Below are positions 15,194 to 25,088 of a DNA stretch of 43,287 nt, in pieces; position 1 is the first letter of the stretch, and every line of letters starts with the position of its first letter. The position numbers and the translations under genes are program-made. The notes beneath the pieces were generated by a model. It had not been told where the DNA came from. It searched no databases and was given only the letters and a program-made list of their open reading frames with translations. The stretch lies in the IMG/VR virus record IMGVR_UViG_3300044997_001403, positions 1 to 43,287 of that record, one strand, 5' to 3'. The stretch is from a virus.

Positions 15194-16061
15194 TCCAAAA
15201 CCATATTTAGGTGCAAGCCTCTCTGGAGGTTTTGCTTCCACGTCAACTAGTGCCGAAGAACAGGCAAGACAGGATCAAAAAAGAAAACAAAAACAAAGAG
15301 AATTTGGTTATACAGAAACTCAAATTCCTCTTTGGCAAAGACAAGCAGCTTACGGTCAATTTGGAGAAGATTCAGATGCTCAGAGATTTGGTCGTGGGGC
15401 TTTGATGGATATTATCAGATCTTTTACTGGTGAAAAAGGAACTTATAATGACAGTGCAGAAAGAGCATTTCAACGCGCAATTGCAGATGTAAGAGATCCA
15501 AATTTAGGTAGAAGTGGAACTGCGCATAAAGCTTATAGAGAAGCTGCTGCTTTACAATTTGCACATGATGCAAACGCAAAACGTGCGCAAGACGCTGCGG
15601 CGGCGTTGTTGAGTGACGCAAATCCTTTTATGGCTTTGGATTTTCTTTCTAGAGGAAACAGACAAGTAAAGTCCAATACATCTGTTTTAGACGAAATTGC
15701 AAGTGTTTTTAGTAAGAAAAACGCAACAAGTAAAGAAGATACAATGGGTCTTGGTGGTACTGGTGGTTGCTGTTTTATTTTTATGGAAGCTTTCAAAAAT
15801 GAAACATTGCCGGAAACAGTTAGAATTTGTCGTGACCTTTTTGTTACAACAGAACGCAATGCTGGCTATAGAAAAATGGCATCTTGGCTAGTTCCGATGA
15901 TGGATAAGTCTAGGTTAATCGCTAACCTAGTTAACATTTTCATGATCGCACCTTTGATTGCCTTTGGTGACTGGATTTTGAAGGGAAAAGGTTTTGGTTG
16001 GATTTTCTTTCCTTTCTTGGTTTTTTGGTTTGCTTTTTGGTCTTTAACTGGAAAAAAATAA
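15183..16061 (+). CDS. Internal virion/ejection protein candidate with CCFIF motif and membrane segments
   Basis: A 292-residue protein. Residues 1-185 are hydrophilic and helical (Gln/Arg/Ala-rich), like T7 gp14-type ejection proteins. A conserved-looking block GGCCFIFMEAF lies at about 194-204, with the paired Cys at 196-197. This is followed by ETVRICRDLF and a YRKMASWLVP segment. The end (about 240-290) has two hydrophobic segments. The block recurs in many phage proteins next to ejection genes, as far as I recall. A role in forming a membrane conduit is inferred. Palindrome site 3 lies within the gene at 15910-15930. Confidence 0.65.
   Translation: MPASPKPYLGASLSGGFASTSTSAEEQARQDQKRKQKQREFGYTETQIPLWQRQAAYGQFGEDSDAQRFGRGALMDIIRSFTGEKGTYNDSAERAFQRAIADVRDPNLGRSGTAHKAYREAAALQFAHDANAKRAQDAAAALLSDANPFMALDFLSRGNRQVKSNTSVLDEIASVFSKKNATSKEDTMGLGGTGGCCFIFMEAFKNETLPETVRICRDLFVTTERNAGYRKMASWLVPMMDKSRLIANLVNIFMIAPLIAFGDWILKGKGFGWIFFPFLVFWFAFWSLTGKK
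15910..15930. promoter_or_regulatory. Palindrome site 3, inside coding sequence
   Basis: CTAGGTTA and TAACCTAG flank ATCGC. It shares the 15-mer GTTAATCGCTAACCT exactly with site 4 (28252-28266) and closely resembles the tandem sites at 177-247. It encodes SRLIANL, so protein constraint could explain part of it. Confidence 0.4.
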
Positions 16062-16062
16062 T

Positions 16063-17379
16063 ATGCCATCAATTCCCATTCCATCTTTACCTCCTTCGGG
16101 GCTTTTTGAAATCTTTGAGTATTTTTCTCAAAGAGGAAAAAGACAACGTGAACTTGAAGCTCAAAATGCTGAGTTTGAAAGTAGACTGAATGCAGCCAAA
16201 ACCGGTGCAGCTGAACTTGAACTTCAAGATTTAGAATCAACAACTCCTGAGCGGAGAGAAGCGTTGCGGTTGTCTCCTAGGTCTATTCTTGCTGAAATTC
16301 TTCAAAAAGATGAAATCACCAGAGGACTTAAAACCGACAGGCAGCATAAAATTAACTTGCACCCGCTTGAATTAACTGCAAAAAATGAATCTATTTTAGG
16401 TACACGTGCAAACACAAACCTAACCAACGCACAGGCAAAAGGGGTTAGGAATGAAATTAATCTTTCAAGAAAGTTTGCTCCATTCAAAATGCTGGGCGAG
16501 CTTATTCCTTTTTTTAGAACTGGTGGTCGTGGTGGTTCTGCTGGCTCCGAAGGTATGGAAGGTGAAATGACTGGTCTTTCTCCTGATGCTCAGGTTATTT
16601 TTAATGCTGCAAAAGCAGGAAATCCTGTTGCAATTGAAATGGCAAGTAAAATTGTTGAGCAACTTCCGGTTACTCAGCAAATGAAGCAAGTCGAAGATTT
16701 GAAAAAATTAGATGAAATTAACAATGTTCCCGGTGAAACGGCGGGTTACGGGTTAAACATCCAAGAAAAAACAAAAGACAAAAGAAACTACATTCGACTT
16801 GACCCAGAAGGTGGATGGAATCAAATGATTTTTATCCAACGACCGGACGGTACGATTGGTTTACCCAGAACAAAAAACTGGGAATTTGATCATCCTTTTG
16901 TTGGTCTGGATGAAGCTTATTCAACCAAGTTTAATAATTGGCTGCGTGAAAACAAAGTTACTGGTTTTAAGTCAAAAGATGAAATTATTGACTGGTACAG
17001 AAAGTTTGCGGCTGAAAAAAATCAAGCAGAAGCTCAAAAGAAAAAACAAAGAGACGGTGAGCCTACGAAAAAACTCTATGTCCCTTATGATGCCAAGTTA
17101 CCGATTGATGGTCATGATCCGAAAAGAGAAAGAATTAAAATTCCAAAAGTTAATTTTTTCAAGCAAGTAGAAGAAGTGCCGATTGATCCTAAGGTTAAAG
17201 CGATCAATGAGTATGTGGATGCTCTTTTTAGTCAGGTTTTAGAAAACGAGAAAAAAGAGAAAGCTAAAAAAACACCTAAGAAAAAACAAAACAGCACTAA
17301 ACCTTCGTTTAGAGGAAATCTTGATCTTCCTCTGCCTGAAAGGGATGAAAAACTGCCTGATACTTTTGAAATTAAATAA
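16063..17379 (+). CDS. Internal virion protein candidate
   Basis: A 438-residue hydrophilic protein, helical at about residues 20-200 and Lys-rich near the C-terminus (residues about 385-425), which is probably disordered. It starts 1 nt after the preceding gene and lies between the CCFIF protein and the giant protein. This three-gene order (small, medium, giant) parallels T7 gp14-gp15-gp16, which are ejected ahead of DNA. No enzyme motif was seen. The assignment is from context. Confidence 0.6.
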   Translation: MPSIPIPSLPPSGLFEIFEYFSQRGKRQRELEAQNAEFESRLNAAKTGAAELELQDLESTTPERREALRLSPRSILAEILQKDEITRGLKTDRQHKINLHPLELTAKNESILGTRANTNLTNAQAKGVRNEINLSRKFAPFKMLGELIPFFRTGGRGGSAGSEGMEGEMTGLSPDAQVIFNAAKAGNPVAIEMASKIVEQLPVTQQMKQVEDLKKLDEINNVPGETAGYGLNIQEKTKDKRNYIRLDPEGGWNQMIFIQRPDGTIGLPRTKNWEFDHPFVGLDEAYSTKFNNWLRENKVTGFKSKDEIIDWYRKFAAEKNQAEAQKKKQRDGEPTKKLYVPYDAKLPIDGHDPKRERIKIPKVNFFKQVEEVPIDPKVKAINEYVDALFSQVLENEKKEKAKKTPKKKQNSTKPSFRGNLDLPLPERDEKLPDTFEIK

Positions 17380-17388
17380 ACAAAGTTT

Positions 17389-20300
17389 ATGTCCAAATAC
17401 GCTGATTTAGTTGAACTTTACAACAAAGTAAAAAACACTCCCTCTTTTAAGGGAATGTCCATTGAAGAGTTTCAACAAGACGTTGACCGTCTTTATGCTT
17501 CGATTGGTGAAGCACCAAGGTTTGGTGAAGCAGCAAACCCTGATAATTTCAAAGCATTTTCAAAAACCCTTACCGATCTTGTAAAAGACTCTTGGCTTGA
17601 GTCAGGCACGGGTGCGGTAGGTAGTGTTCTTGGCCGACCATTCAACCTTCAAGAAGCAGGTGAAAGAGGTGGAAAGTCTGCTGCTCGTGGATTTGTAAAC
17701 ATGGTACCAATGATTGGTGCCTCTCTTGCTTCTGGTCCAGCTGCACCTATTGTTGGTGGAGCTGGTCTTTTTGGTACTGCAGGTTTGTTTGGAAGTCAAG
17801 CTTACGAGGAAACTGGAGATATTGGAGAAGGTTTGAAATCCGCTGCAATTGCTTTAGCGGTTCCAAAAGTTATTGGAAAGATCGGTGAATCTGTGACTGG
17901 TGGTCTGCAAAGTATGTCACCCGCCACACGTGGACTTGGCTCTTCAATGCTCCAACGAACAGCAGGTGAAGCTGCTGGACAAGTTGGTGGTGGTGCTTTG
18001 TTTGAAGGTATTCATCAAATTGAAAACTATCAAAAAACAGGTGAATTTGATGTGTCACCTGATAATTTCTTTGAAAGACAGGTTTCAAACGCTGTTTATT
18101 TGCCTCTTTCTGCTCCGACTATTTTACGCAAAACTAGTTATGACAGAATGAAACAAATTGAAAAAACAGAAGGTAAAGATGCTGCGCAAAAATACGCTTC
18201 TGTTGAACGTGAACTTACAGCAAGACAAAAACAAGCTGAGGTTGATGCGGCGATTGAGAAAAAGAAAACGACTGAACAAGCAAGGTTAAATAAAGGTGCT
18301 CAACCAGCAGCTACACCTACAACAACACCTTCTGCTGCTGAAGTGCCTTTTGATGCTCCTCCGGGTGTAAAACCAAAACAAAAAGTTAGACAAAAGAAAA
18401 CAACTCCAGCTGATGAACAGTCAAAAGCTACGGATGCGTTGTTTGATGATGATACGGTTACGTTGCAACCAAAGACTGCAAGTGACACCGAAGCTTCTCC
18501 TTTTTCTCAAAAAACTGTTGAGTCTGTAAAAGAAGAACTTGCACCTAGTGGAGCAAATCAGATTCCAATTGAAAATGTACCAAAACCCACCATGATCGGT
18601 GGTGATGTTGTTAAAAATTCGCCACCGGAAGAAACTGTTCCACAGCTACAGGGAACTGTGACGACTGGAGAAGTTAAAGCCGGTATCCGTGAAGTTGTAA
18701 AAGAGCTTGAAAAAGGAACTGTTGCTGAACAAACTCAACCTGAGTTAACAGGTGTGGCTGCACCAGAAACGAATGTTGGAAAAAGTGCAATCTACATCGA
18801 AACAGGTGAAAAGCTGACTGTAATTGGACCGACAGCAAATGTGCCAGATTATTTTGACGTAAAAACTGAAGGTGGAGAACTTGTCAGTATCTCTGCCGAT
18901 GAATTTCGTTTTGAAACCAAAGAAGAGGCAAAGGCGACAAATGAGGTTAGAAATGAAGCTGTAAAAAAAGCGATTTCAGGAGTACCTGAAAATCCTTTTT
19001 ACAAAGCTGGAACTTCTGTTTGGGTTTATCCAAACAGAAACCGTGTTGGCGCTTTTACTGCAACGGTGCTTGGAGTTGAAGGGCCTGACAGCAAAATGCT
19101 TAAGGTTCAAGATAAACAAGGAAACACGTTAGTTGTACCTCAAGATAGTTTGGCTTGGATTTCGCATCCTTCTAGAACTATAACTGGAAAAGACAAACTT
19201 AAACTAGCACAAAATACTTTTCTTTCTTTTAGTGATGGTGCAAAAAAGAATTGGGTTGCCCAAACAATGGGTGACAAAATGTTTGAATCTTTCGCTAGAA
19301 ATTTAATGGAAAAAAACTCAAACATTACTGTTGATGAAATTGTTGATAAACTTGCACTTTTCATTGCAGACCGTTTGATTTTTGAGGCAAATAAATTGGA
19401 GATGAGTGTTGATGACTTCAACATCATGCTTGAAAGCATGGATACTTTTAAGGTTGAAGGTATGCGTGCGAACACTGAACCTGTTTTTCAACGTTGGCTC
19501 GCTGCGAATGAAGGTAAACTAACACATGCTTTTCAAGAATTACAAAGAATTGATTCCGCTTACGGTGCTGAAGTTCTTAGAAAACGGAACAATAATGAGT
19601 ACAGTACCGTTGAAGAGTATCGTAAAGCTTTAAGTGAATATCCATCTAAAGTTTTAGCCAGTCTTCAAAGAGAACTCACGCAAACCGAACAGGGCGCACG
19701 AGAAATTGCTGCTGAGTCTGGAAGAACTGAACAAGTTATTTACAAACTTCTTGCTCAGTATTCAAACAACATTGGGCGTCTTTTGGCGATGGATAGAGCT
19801 GAGTTAAAAAATACACTCAGAAGCTCGATGTCTAAAGCTTCGGTGGATGCGATTAGAAAAGAATCGGTTTTGATTTCTTCTAAAAAGAAGCAAACAGAAG
19901 ATCAAGTTGAAGAAATTCGTGATAAATACGAGTCAGATGAAAATGCTGATAGTGGCTATTACGTTAAATCTGTACCAAATAATAATGGCACATTTGATGT
20001 TTATGTTTATCAAAGAAGTTCACTTTCTCGTGATGCAGCTGTAGCCGAGTCTGAAGAGTACACCGGTGTTGAATCAGAAGAAGCTGTTTTTGAGCAAATG
20101 GCTGAGACTGGTAATCAGATTGCTGCAATGCAAGAGATTCACCGTACTCTTGTTCGGATGGAAACAGAAGATTTTAAGTCAGCCCAAACAATGGGTGATT
20201 ACTGGGCACAAAAACTTTCAGACTTAAAAGAGAGTATTTTTCTTACACTTCAAAACTTACCAAACAGCCGTGAGCGCGACATGCAAGCAGTTCGAGCGAT

Positions 20301-23300
20301 GGCAGTTTTGGACTTTTTTACCGACCGTCAATTTTCACTTGATCTATCACCAACAAGCGAGAAACTTGTTGGCTACTACAACGCTGCGATTTTGTCGTGG
20401 GTGAAGAAGATGATCACTTCAAGTGAGATTAAAATTTGGAAACTTCAACGTGGACTTGAAGGTGAGGCTGCGGAAAGATCACCAGAGTTTCGCAAATTTT
20501 TGTTAGATAATGAAGAAAATTTTGCCGACCGTGCTGCTAAAAAAGCACAAGAATTCATGTATGATCCACAGAAACAAGGGGATGATGTCGAAGAGGCGGT
20601 TAGGTATTTGATGAAAAAGTTGATTTTTGGACAGACTGTAAAAACTGCAACAGGATCAGAACTTAGAACTGGTGTATTAACTTCTGATGAAAAAATTCGT
20701 AGGTTTATTCAAACTGTTATTCCACGTGCAGCTGTGCGGCTTGGGTTTTTAACGGAAGGTGGTGCAGCGTATATTAAAGAACTTCGACTTAAAAATGCGT
20801 CTCCAACCGCAGAAGACTGGTTATGGCTTGATCCGTTTTCTGCTGGTGCAAAAAGAACGGCAGCTATTCTTGCTGCAAAAAGAGATGCAGCTGAGTCACG
20901 GAGCCAAAAAGCACAGATCGCACAGGATAAAATGACTGTAGAAGGTGTTCCAGACATTTCTGCACCTTTGCCTGGGTTGAGGTTTGCAGAAGTCATGCAA
21001 GTGCTTGATTCTGCTAGAGATTCAACTAGTTTTGTTAAATCAACTTTGTCTTTGTTTAGACAACTTTTTGCAAAAGAAGGTCAAGGTCCAGCTGCAAAAA
21101 TGATGGCTGAAAGGACTGATTTCATGACCCGTGTTGCTTCTGTTTTCAAAAGTGCAGATGACACTGTTGTTAGTAAAACAGATTCTGACCAGTTTTTTGG
21201 TGCAATGATGGGTAGAAAACAAGCAACAAACGGCGCGTTGCCGACTATTTTGATGCTGAATGTGAACAAGCTGAAAACTATAAACAGAAGTGCCAGAACA
21301 ATGCTGCACTCGACTGTTTTAGGTCACGAAGCTTTTGAGGTTGTATATCATAAGTACAAAAACGGCATGTTGTCTCAGGTTGAAACAGAAGCGATGACTC
21401 AGCTTTTAGCTGGTTTTGCCGCTTTGACTCCCGCAGATCGTGCGCAATACATGCGTCAGGTTGCAAATGAACTTGTGGTAAAATCAGATGTTTCAAAAAA
21501 CTTTGAATCTCAAGCTGATTTTCAAAAAATTCTTGAAAACATTATTGAGTCAACTGCTACAAGTCCAAAAGAAACTGCTGCGACAATTGCAGGTTTTTAT
21601 GCAATCGCAGCCTCTTCAAAACGTGCAGCGGAAGTGATGAAAGATGCTGCTGATGGCCTCGACACACATGTCACAAAAGTTGGACTCAGTGTTGTTGAAA
21701 ACATGAGTGATATGGCGGACATTGTTAAGTCGGCTGTGAGCAATCCTTTTCTTGCTGAGGTCTTTAAGCCAACAGAAGGTCAAAACACAATCAATCCTTT
21801 TTACGGCGAGATTGCTGGACTTTATCAAAAGTTTTCACGCACTGCGGCGGAGATTGATGCGCATATTAGTCAACTTGATCATTTAAGATCAATGAACATT
21901 GATGAATTTGTGCGAGATAAAAGTTTGCATATTTTGGACAAAGTACCAAAACAGTTTATAGAATTCGGTTTTGCTGACCTTGCTTTGGAGGGAATAAAGG
22001 TTTTGGCTCCTTCCCAACGGACTATTCATCCCGTCAATGAATGGTTAGAAGGAATGGTGACTTTGACAGAAGCGCATCCTAAATTAAAACCGATTCTTTC
22101 TGAAAGTTTGAAGTTTCAAGCGAGAGTTGAAGAAGCAGCTGAAACTTTAATTGCACCTTTTATGACAAAAACACCAACAGGTCTTATGCAGAAGCATATG
22201 GATTCTGTAAATTTTGTTATGCGTGATAAGAAGCTTTCTGATTGGTTTTCTAAGTGGACTCGAGATGAGCAGCTAAAAGATAGACTTTGGACTGCCACTG
22301 AACAAGTTGCAGCCTTTACGAAAGCAGGTTTTTCACCAGAAATTATTCAACACTTACAGACACTCAGAAAACAAATTTCTGATTCTTCTGTTCAAGGTGC
22401 AAAATTATTAAAAAATTACACACAAGAACTTGCAACGCACGTGCTTGCTCAATCATTTATGCGATATGACCCAGCAATGGGCTATGAAGCTGCACTTACA
22501 GACGCTGCTCTTGCAGTGAGGTGTAAATTGGTAACAAAGCACGGTTTGGTTGATCCTACAATGCAACCACCAGATGCTTTGGTTGCATGGGCTGGTTTGG
22601 AAAATAAATTTAGAGGAACAACAGTTGAAGCTATTTTAACGCCGAGTACTGAAAATCTGGTTGAACCTGTTGCAAATCTTCATGCACATTTAAGGGGAAG
22701 AGAGCATTTTATTACAGAAATGCGATATGGAAAGTATCAGGTTACTTACAAAAAACGAAACTCTACAACCGGACAAGAAGAAACCGGAAGAGAAAGTGCT
22801 TCAAATGAAGCTGATTTACAAGTTTTATTTGACCAAATAACAAAAGACCCTAATTATGTTGTTGATTCTTGGAACGCAGATGTTTTTGAACCTGGAACTT
22901 TACCGGGTTTTTCACAAAAAGTCGCTGATCTTTATGAAAAAGTTGAAGACCGTGCTTACAACACAGCTTTAACACACATACCAGCACCAAGTGCTGATAT
23001 TATGCGCACTCAGTATCAACCAATGGATGCGGCAAGACAGGAGATGTTTAAGCGCGGGTTGCAAAAATATACACAACCTAGGTCGTTTTCATTAGGTCGT
23101 GAAAACCTAAACATGATTGATCAGCATATTCAATATATGATGTCGATGCCCTCGGCACTTGGAAAAAATTGGATGCGCCATAGGTCAAACACTGTTTTAA
23201 TGGACCCTGTTTTTATGCAAGACGCGCAGCTTGCTGAACTTGGTAGGTCTAAGTTTGAAACAATGATGGTTTCTAGTGGTCCTGTAGAGAATGCAGTTAG

Positions 23301-25008
23301 AGCTGGAACTGTGTTTTGGTATCTTGGTGCAAACTTGTCATCGATGACAGTTGAGTTTTTTCAAGGACTACAAAACATCCCTGCAACTCTTGCAAGATAT
23401 GGTGGTGACGTTGGAGAGTCTTTTGGAATTACTCTTAATGCTTACAAAGAGGTTTTGCAAGAGTATTTTACAGGGAAGTTTACTGATCCTTTTTATCAAC
23501 AGTATATCAGTGAACTTCAATCAAGAAGAATTCTTGACAGGGGCATTGTTTCTCAGTTTGTTGACTCTTCGATGATTAACATTTTCCGTGAACAGATTAA
23601 ACAAAAAAATTATAAAGGTTTACAAGGCGTTGCCTCAAAATTTGTTGTCAGCCCTTTAATCTTTGCAGCTGGAAAATCTCGCGACATGTATGCAGTTGCA
23701 ACAGCAGCTTCAACTAGAATGTCAGCTATTGCTGGTTTGGCTTATGCTAAAAAATTAGTAACAGCCGGAAAACTGGCACCTGAAAAAGTTGCGGATTTTG
23801 TACAAGATATTGTGTTGCAGGCAAGTCCTGGTACAGGTGGAAAAGCTGTTCAACCTATTAAAATGCACAGCGGTAAAGTCCTTCCCCGTGGAGTAACCAG
23901 TGTTCTTGCTACATTGCAAAACTTCACAATGCAGATGACTTACATGATGTGTCGTCGCGCGCAAGCTGCTGTTAGAAGTGGAAGTTGGACTTCAGCAGAA
24001 TCAAAATCAGCTATGATTTTATGGGGAACTCAGTTAGTTGCAGCAGGTTTAATGGGCTTGCCAGGAGCGGGTTCTGCAATTGGGCTAATTAAACAATTCT
24101 TGCCTGGTCTGGAAATTGAAAAAAACATCAAAACCTTTATTGCTAATCTTGCCGGTGAAGACGCTGCGCTTGGACACACTTTGTCCAACACGTTTATCCA
24201 CGGTATTGTGAATCAGCTTACGGGTTTAGATATTTCATCTCGTGTTGGGTTGGGTAACATGTTTGGTGTTTCTGGTTTCGATGGTGTTTCAATTAGCTCT
24301 TTGTTGAGTGCACCTGGTGGTATTCTCGAAGGAACACTTAGAGCTAAAGAAAAAATTGACAAAGGTTATATCGCCGAAGGTGTAATAGACATGCTTCCTA
24401 TTGCACTTAGAAACATTGTCAAAATGGCCTATAACAGAGGTGCTACTTATGACAGTGCTGGCAACCTTATGCATCAAGCAAAAGGAATGGAAAACTTTGC
24501 CCAAGCAATTGGTTTCACTCCAGCTTCACTTGCGCTTTCGCGTGAACAAAACCGTATGCATGGTATTACCGAACAAGTCAGCGCGGCAAGGTTGAATGAA
24601 ACAGTTTCAGCCGCGACGAGAAAATATGCCACTGGACAGATTGCAGAAGCAAGACAAATTATCAATGATTATTTAGTCAAAAACCCTGGTGTTTCGCCGG
24701 AAAGTGTTGTTAATTCTGTTGCACGACGAGTGGTTAAACGTGAAAATGAACGACAACCAAGTGCAGGCGCATCTGCTAGAACTGCAAAAAGTAGAGGTGA
24801 GATTGCAAGAGCTTTTAACTCTGTAGGAGGAAAGGGCACTTATTTTGAACAAGCAAAAGAGACGGTTAAGGTTGCAAAGGATTTGGGTGTAAATACTAAA
24901 GACCCAGGAGCAAAATTCAAAGCTGCGGTTATGAAGGATTTTATGACTTCAAAGTTTCCTAAAAAATCAGCAGCGGAAATTGAAGACATGGTGAGGAAAA
25001 TGAAGTAA
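17389..25008 (+). CDS. Giant internal virion protein with polyvalent-protein features
   Basis: At 2539 residues this is the largest protein. Residues about 85-175 are Gly/Ala-rich and hydrophobic. About 280-460 is a Lys/Thr/Pro linker. Residues about 470-600 contain small beta modules. HSTVLGHEAFEVVYH at 1307-1321 resembles a zincin helix but reads HExxE rather than HExxH. Residues about 1960-2350 are hydrophobic and helical; GLDISSRVGLGN there resembles LPD38-type domains of large polyvalent phage proteins. The C-terminus is basic. It probably enters the host with the DNA and may help form the transfer channel. No RNA polymerase motif of N4 vRNAP type was recognised. Confidence 0.75.
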   Translation: MSKYADLVELYNKVKNTPSFKGMSIEEFQQDVDRLYASIGEAPRFGEAANPDNFKAFSKTLTDLVKDSWLESGTGAVGSVLGRPFNLQEAGERGGKSAARGFVNMVPMIGASLASGPAAPIVGGAGLFGTAGLFGSQAYEETGDIGEGLKSAAIALAVPKVIGKIGESVTGGLQSMSPATRGLGSSMLQRTAGEAAGQVGGGALFEGIHQIENYQKTGEFDVSPDNFFERQVSNAVYLPLSAPTILRKTSYDRMKQIEKTEGKDAAQKYASVERELTARQKQAEVDAAIEKKKTTEQARLNKGAQPAATPTTTPSAAEVPFDAPPGVKPKQKVRQKKTTPADEQSKATDALFDDDTVTLQPKTASDTEASPFSQKTVESVKEELAPSGANQIPIENVPKPTMIGGDVVKNSPPEETVPQLQGTVTTGEVKAGIREVVKELEKGTVAEQTQPELTGVAAPETNVGKSAIYIETGEKLTVIGPTANVPDYFDVKTEGGELVSISADEFRFETKEEAKATNEVRNEAVKKAISGVPENPFYKAGTSVWVYPNRNRVGAFTATVLGVEGPDSKMLKVQDKQGNTLVVPQDSLAWISHPSRTITGKDKLKLAQNTFLSFSDGAKKNWVAQTMGDKMFESFARNLMEKNSNITVDEIVDKLALFIADRLIFEANKLEMSVDDFNIMLESMDTFKVEGMRANTEPVFQRWLAANEGKLTHAFQELQRIDSAYGAEVLRKRNNNEYSTVEEYRKALSEYPSKVLASLQRELTQTEQGAREIAAESGRTEQVIYKLLAQYSNNIGRLLAMDRAELKNTLRSSMSKASVDAIRKESVLISSKKKQTEDQVEEIRDKYESDENADSGYYVKSVPNNNGTFDVYVYQRSSLSRDAAVAESEEYTGVESEEAVFEQMAETGNQIAAMQEIHRTLVRMETEDFKSAQTMGDYWAQKLSDLKESIFLTLQNLPNSRERDMQAVRAMAVLDFFTDRQFSLDLSPTSEKLVGYYNAAILSWVKKMITSSEIKIWKLQRGLEGEAAERSPEFRKFLLDNEENFADRAAKKAQEFMYDPQKQGDDVEEAVRYLMKKLIFGQTVKTATGSELRTGVLTSDEKIRRFIQTVIPRAAVRLGFLTEGGAAYIKELRLKNASPTAEDWLWLDPFSAGAKRTAAILAAKRDAAESRSQKAQIAQDKMTVEGVPDISAPLPGLRFAEVMQVLDSARDSTSFVKSTLSLFRQLFAKEGQGPAAKMMAERTDFMTRVASVFKSADDTVVSKTDSDQFFGAMMGRKQATNGALPTILMLNVNKLKTINRSARTMLHSTVLGHEAFEVVYHKYKNGMLSQVETEAMTQLLAGFAALTPADRAQYMRQVANELVVKSDVSKNFESQADFQKILENIIESTATSPKETAATIAGFYAIAASSKRAAEVMKDAADGLDTHVTKVGLSVVENMSDMADIVKSAVSNPFLAEVFKPTEGQNTINPFYGEIAGLYQKFSRTAAEIDAHISQLDHLRSMNIDEFVRDKSLHILDKVPKQFIEFGFADLALEGIKVLAPSQRTIHPVNEWLEGMVTLTEAHPKLKPILSESLKFQARVEEAAETLIAPFMTKTPTGLMQKHMDSVNFVMRDKKLSDWFSKWTRDEQLKDRLWTATEQVAAFTKAGFSPEIIQHLQTLRKQISDSSVQGAKLLKNYTQELATHVLAQSFMRYDPAMGYEAALTDAALAVRCKLVTKHGLVDPTMQPPDALVAWAGLENKFRGTTVEAILTPSTENLVEPVANLHAHLRGREHFITEMRYGKYQVTYKKRNSTTGQEETGRESASNEADLQVLFDQITKDPNYVVDSWNADVFEPGTLPGFSQKVADLYEKVEDRAYNTALTHIPAPSADIMRTQYQPMDAARQEMFKRGLQKYTQPRSFSLGRENLNMIDQHIQYMMSMPSALGKNWMRHRSNTVLMDPVFMQDAQLAELGRSKFETMMVSSGPVENAVRAGTVFWYLGANLSSMTVEFFQGLQNIPATLARYGGDVGESFGITLNAYKEVLQEYFTGKFTDPFYQQYISELQSRRILDRGIVSQFVDSSMINIFREQIKQKNYKGLQGVASKFVVSPLIFAAGKSRDMYAVATAASTRMSAIAGLAYAKKLVTAGKLAPEKVADFVQDIVLQASPGTGGKAVQPIKMHSGKVLPRGVTSVLATLQNFTMQMTYMMCRRAQAAVRSGSWTSAESKSAMILWGTQLVAAGLMGLPGAGSAIGLIKQFLPGLEIEKNIKTFIANLAGEDAALGHTLSNTFIHGIVNQLTGLDISSRVGLGNMFGVSGFDGVSISSLLSAPGGILEGTLRAKEKIDKGYIAEGVIDMLPIALRNIVKMAYNRGATYDSAGNLMHQAKGMENFAQAIGFTPASLALSREQNRMHGITEQVSAARLNETVSAATRKYATGQIAEARQIINDYLVKNPGVSPESVVNSVARRVVKRENERQPSAGASARTAKSRGEIARAFNSVGGKGTYFEQAKETVKVAKDLGVNTKDPGAKFKAAVMKDFMTSKFPKKSAAEIEDMVRKMK

Positions 25009-25029
25009 GAAAAAAGGTAAAAAAAAAAA

Positions 25030-25066
25030 GCCGCACATAGGAGTTTTGATCACTCCCGTGTGCGGC
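25030..25066. terminator. Bidirectional terminator between convergent blocks
   Basis: GCCGCACATAGGAGT pairs with ACTCCCGTGTGCGGC across a 7-nt loop, with one wobble and one mismatch. An A-run precedes it (25014-25029) and a T-run follows (25067-25072), so it can stop transcription from either side. It lies between the stop of the giant virion gene and the stop of the leftward block. Confidence 0.9.
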
Positions 25067-25088
25067 TTTTTTAGTCTATCTTTTTTTT

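Noticed and set aside
21301-21351. Active metalloprotease site in the giant virion protein
   Set aside because: The motif is HExxE, not HExxH, so an active zincin cannot be claimed.
17389-25008. Virion RNA polymerase of N4 type
   Set aside because: Size is suggestive, but no polymerase motif was recognised by eye.
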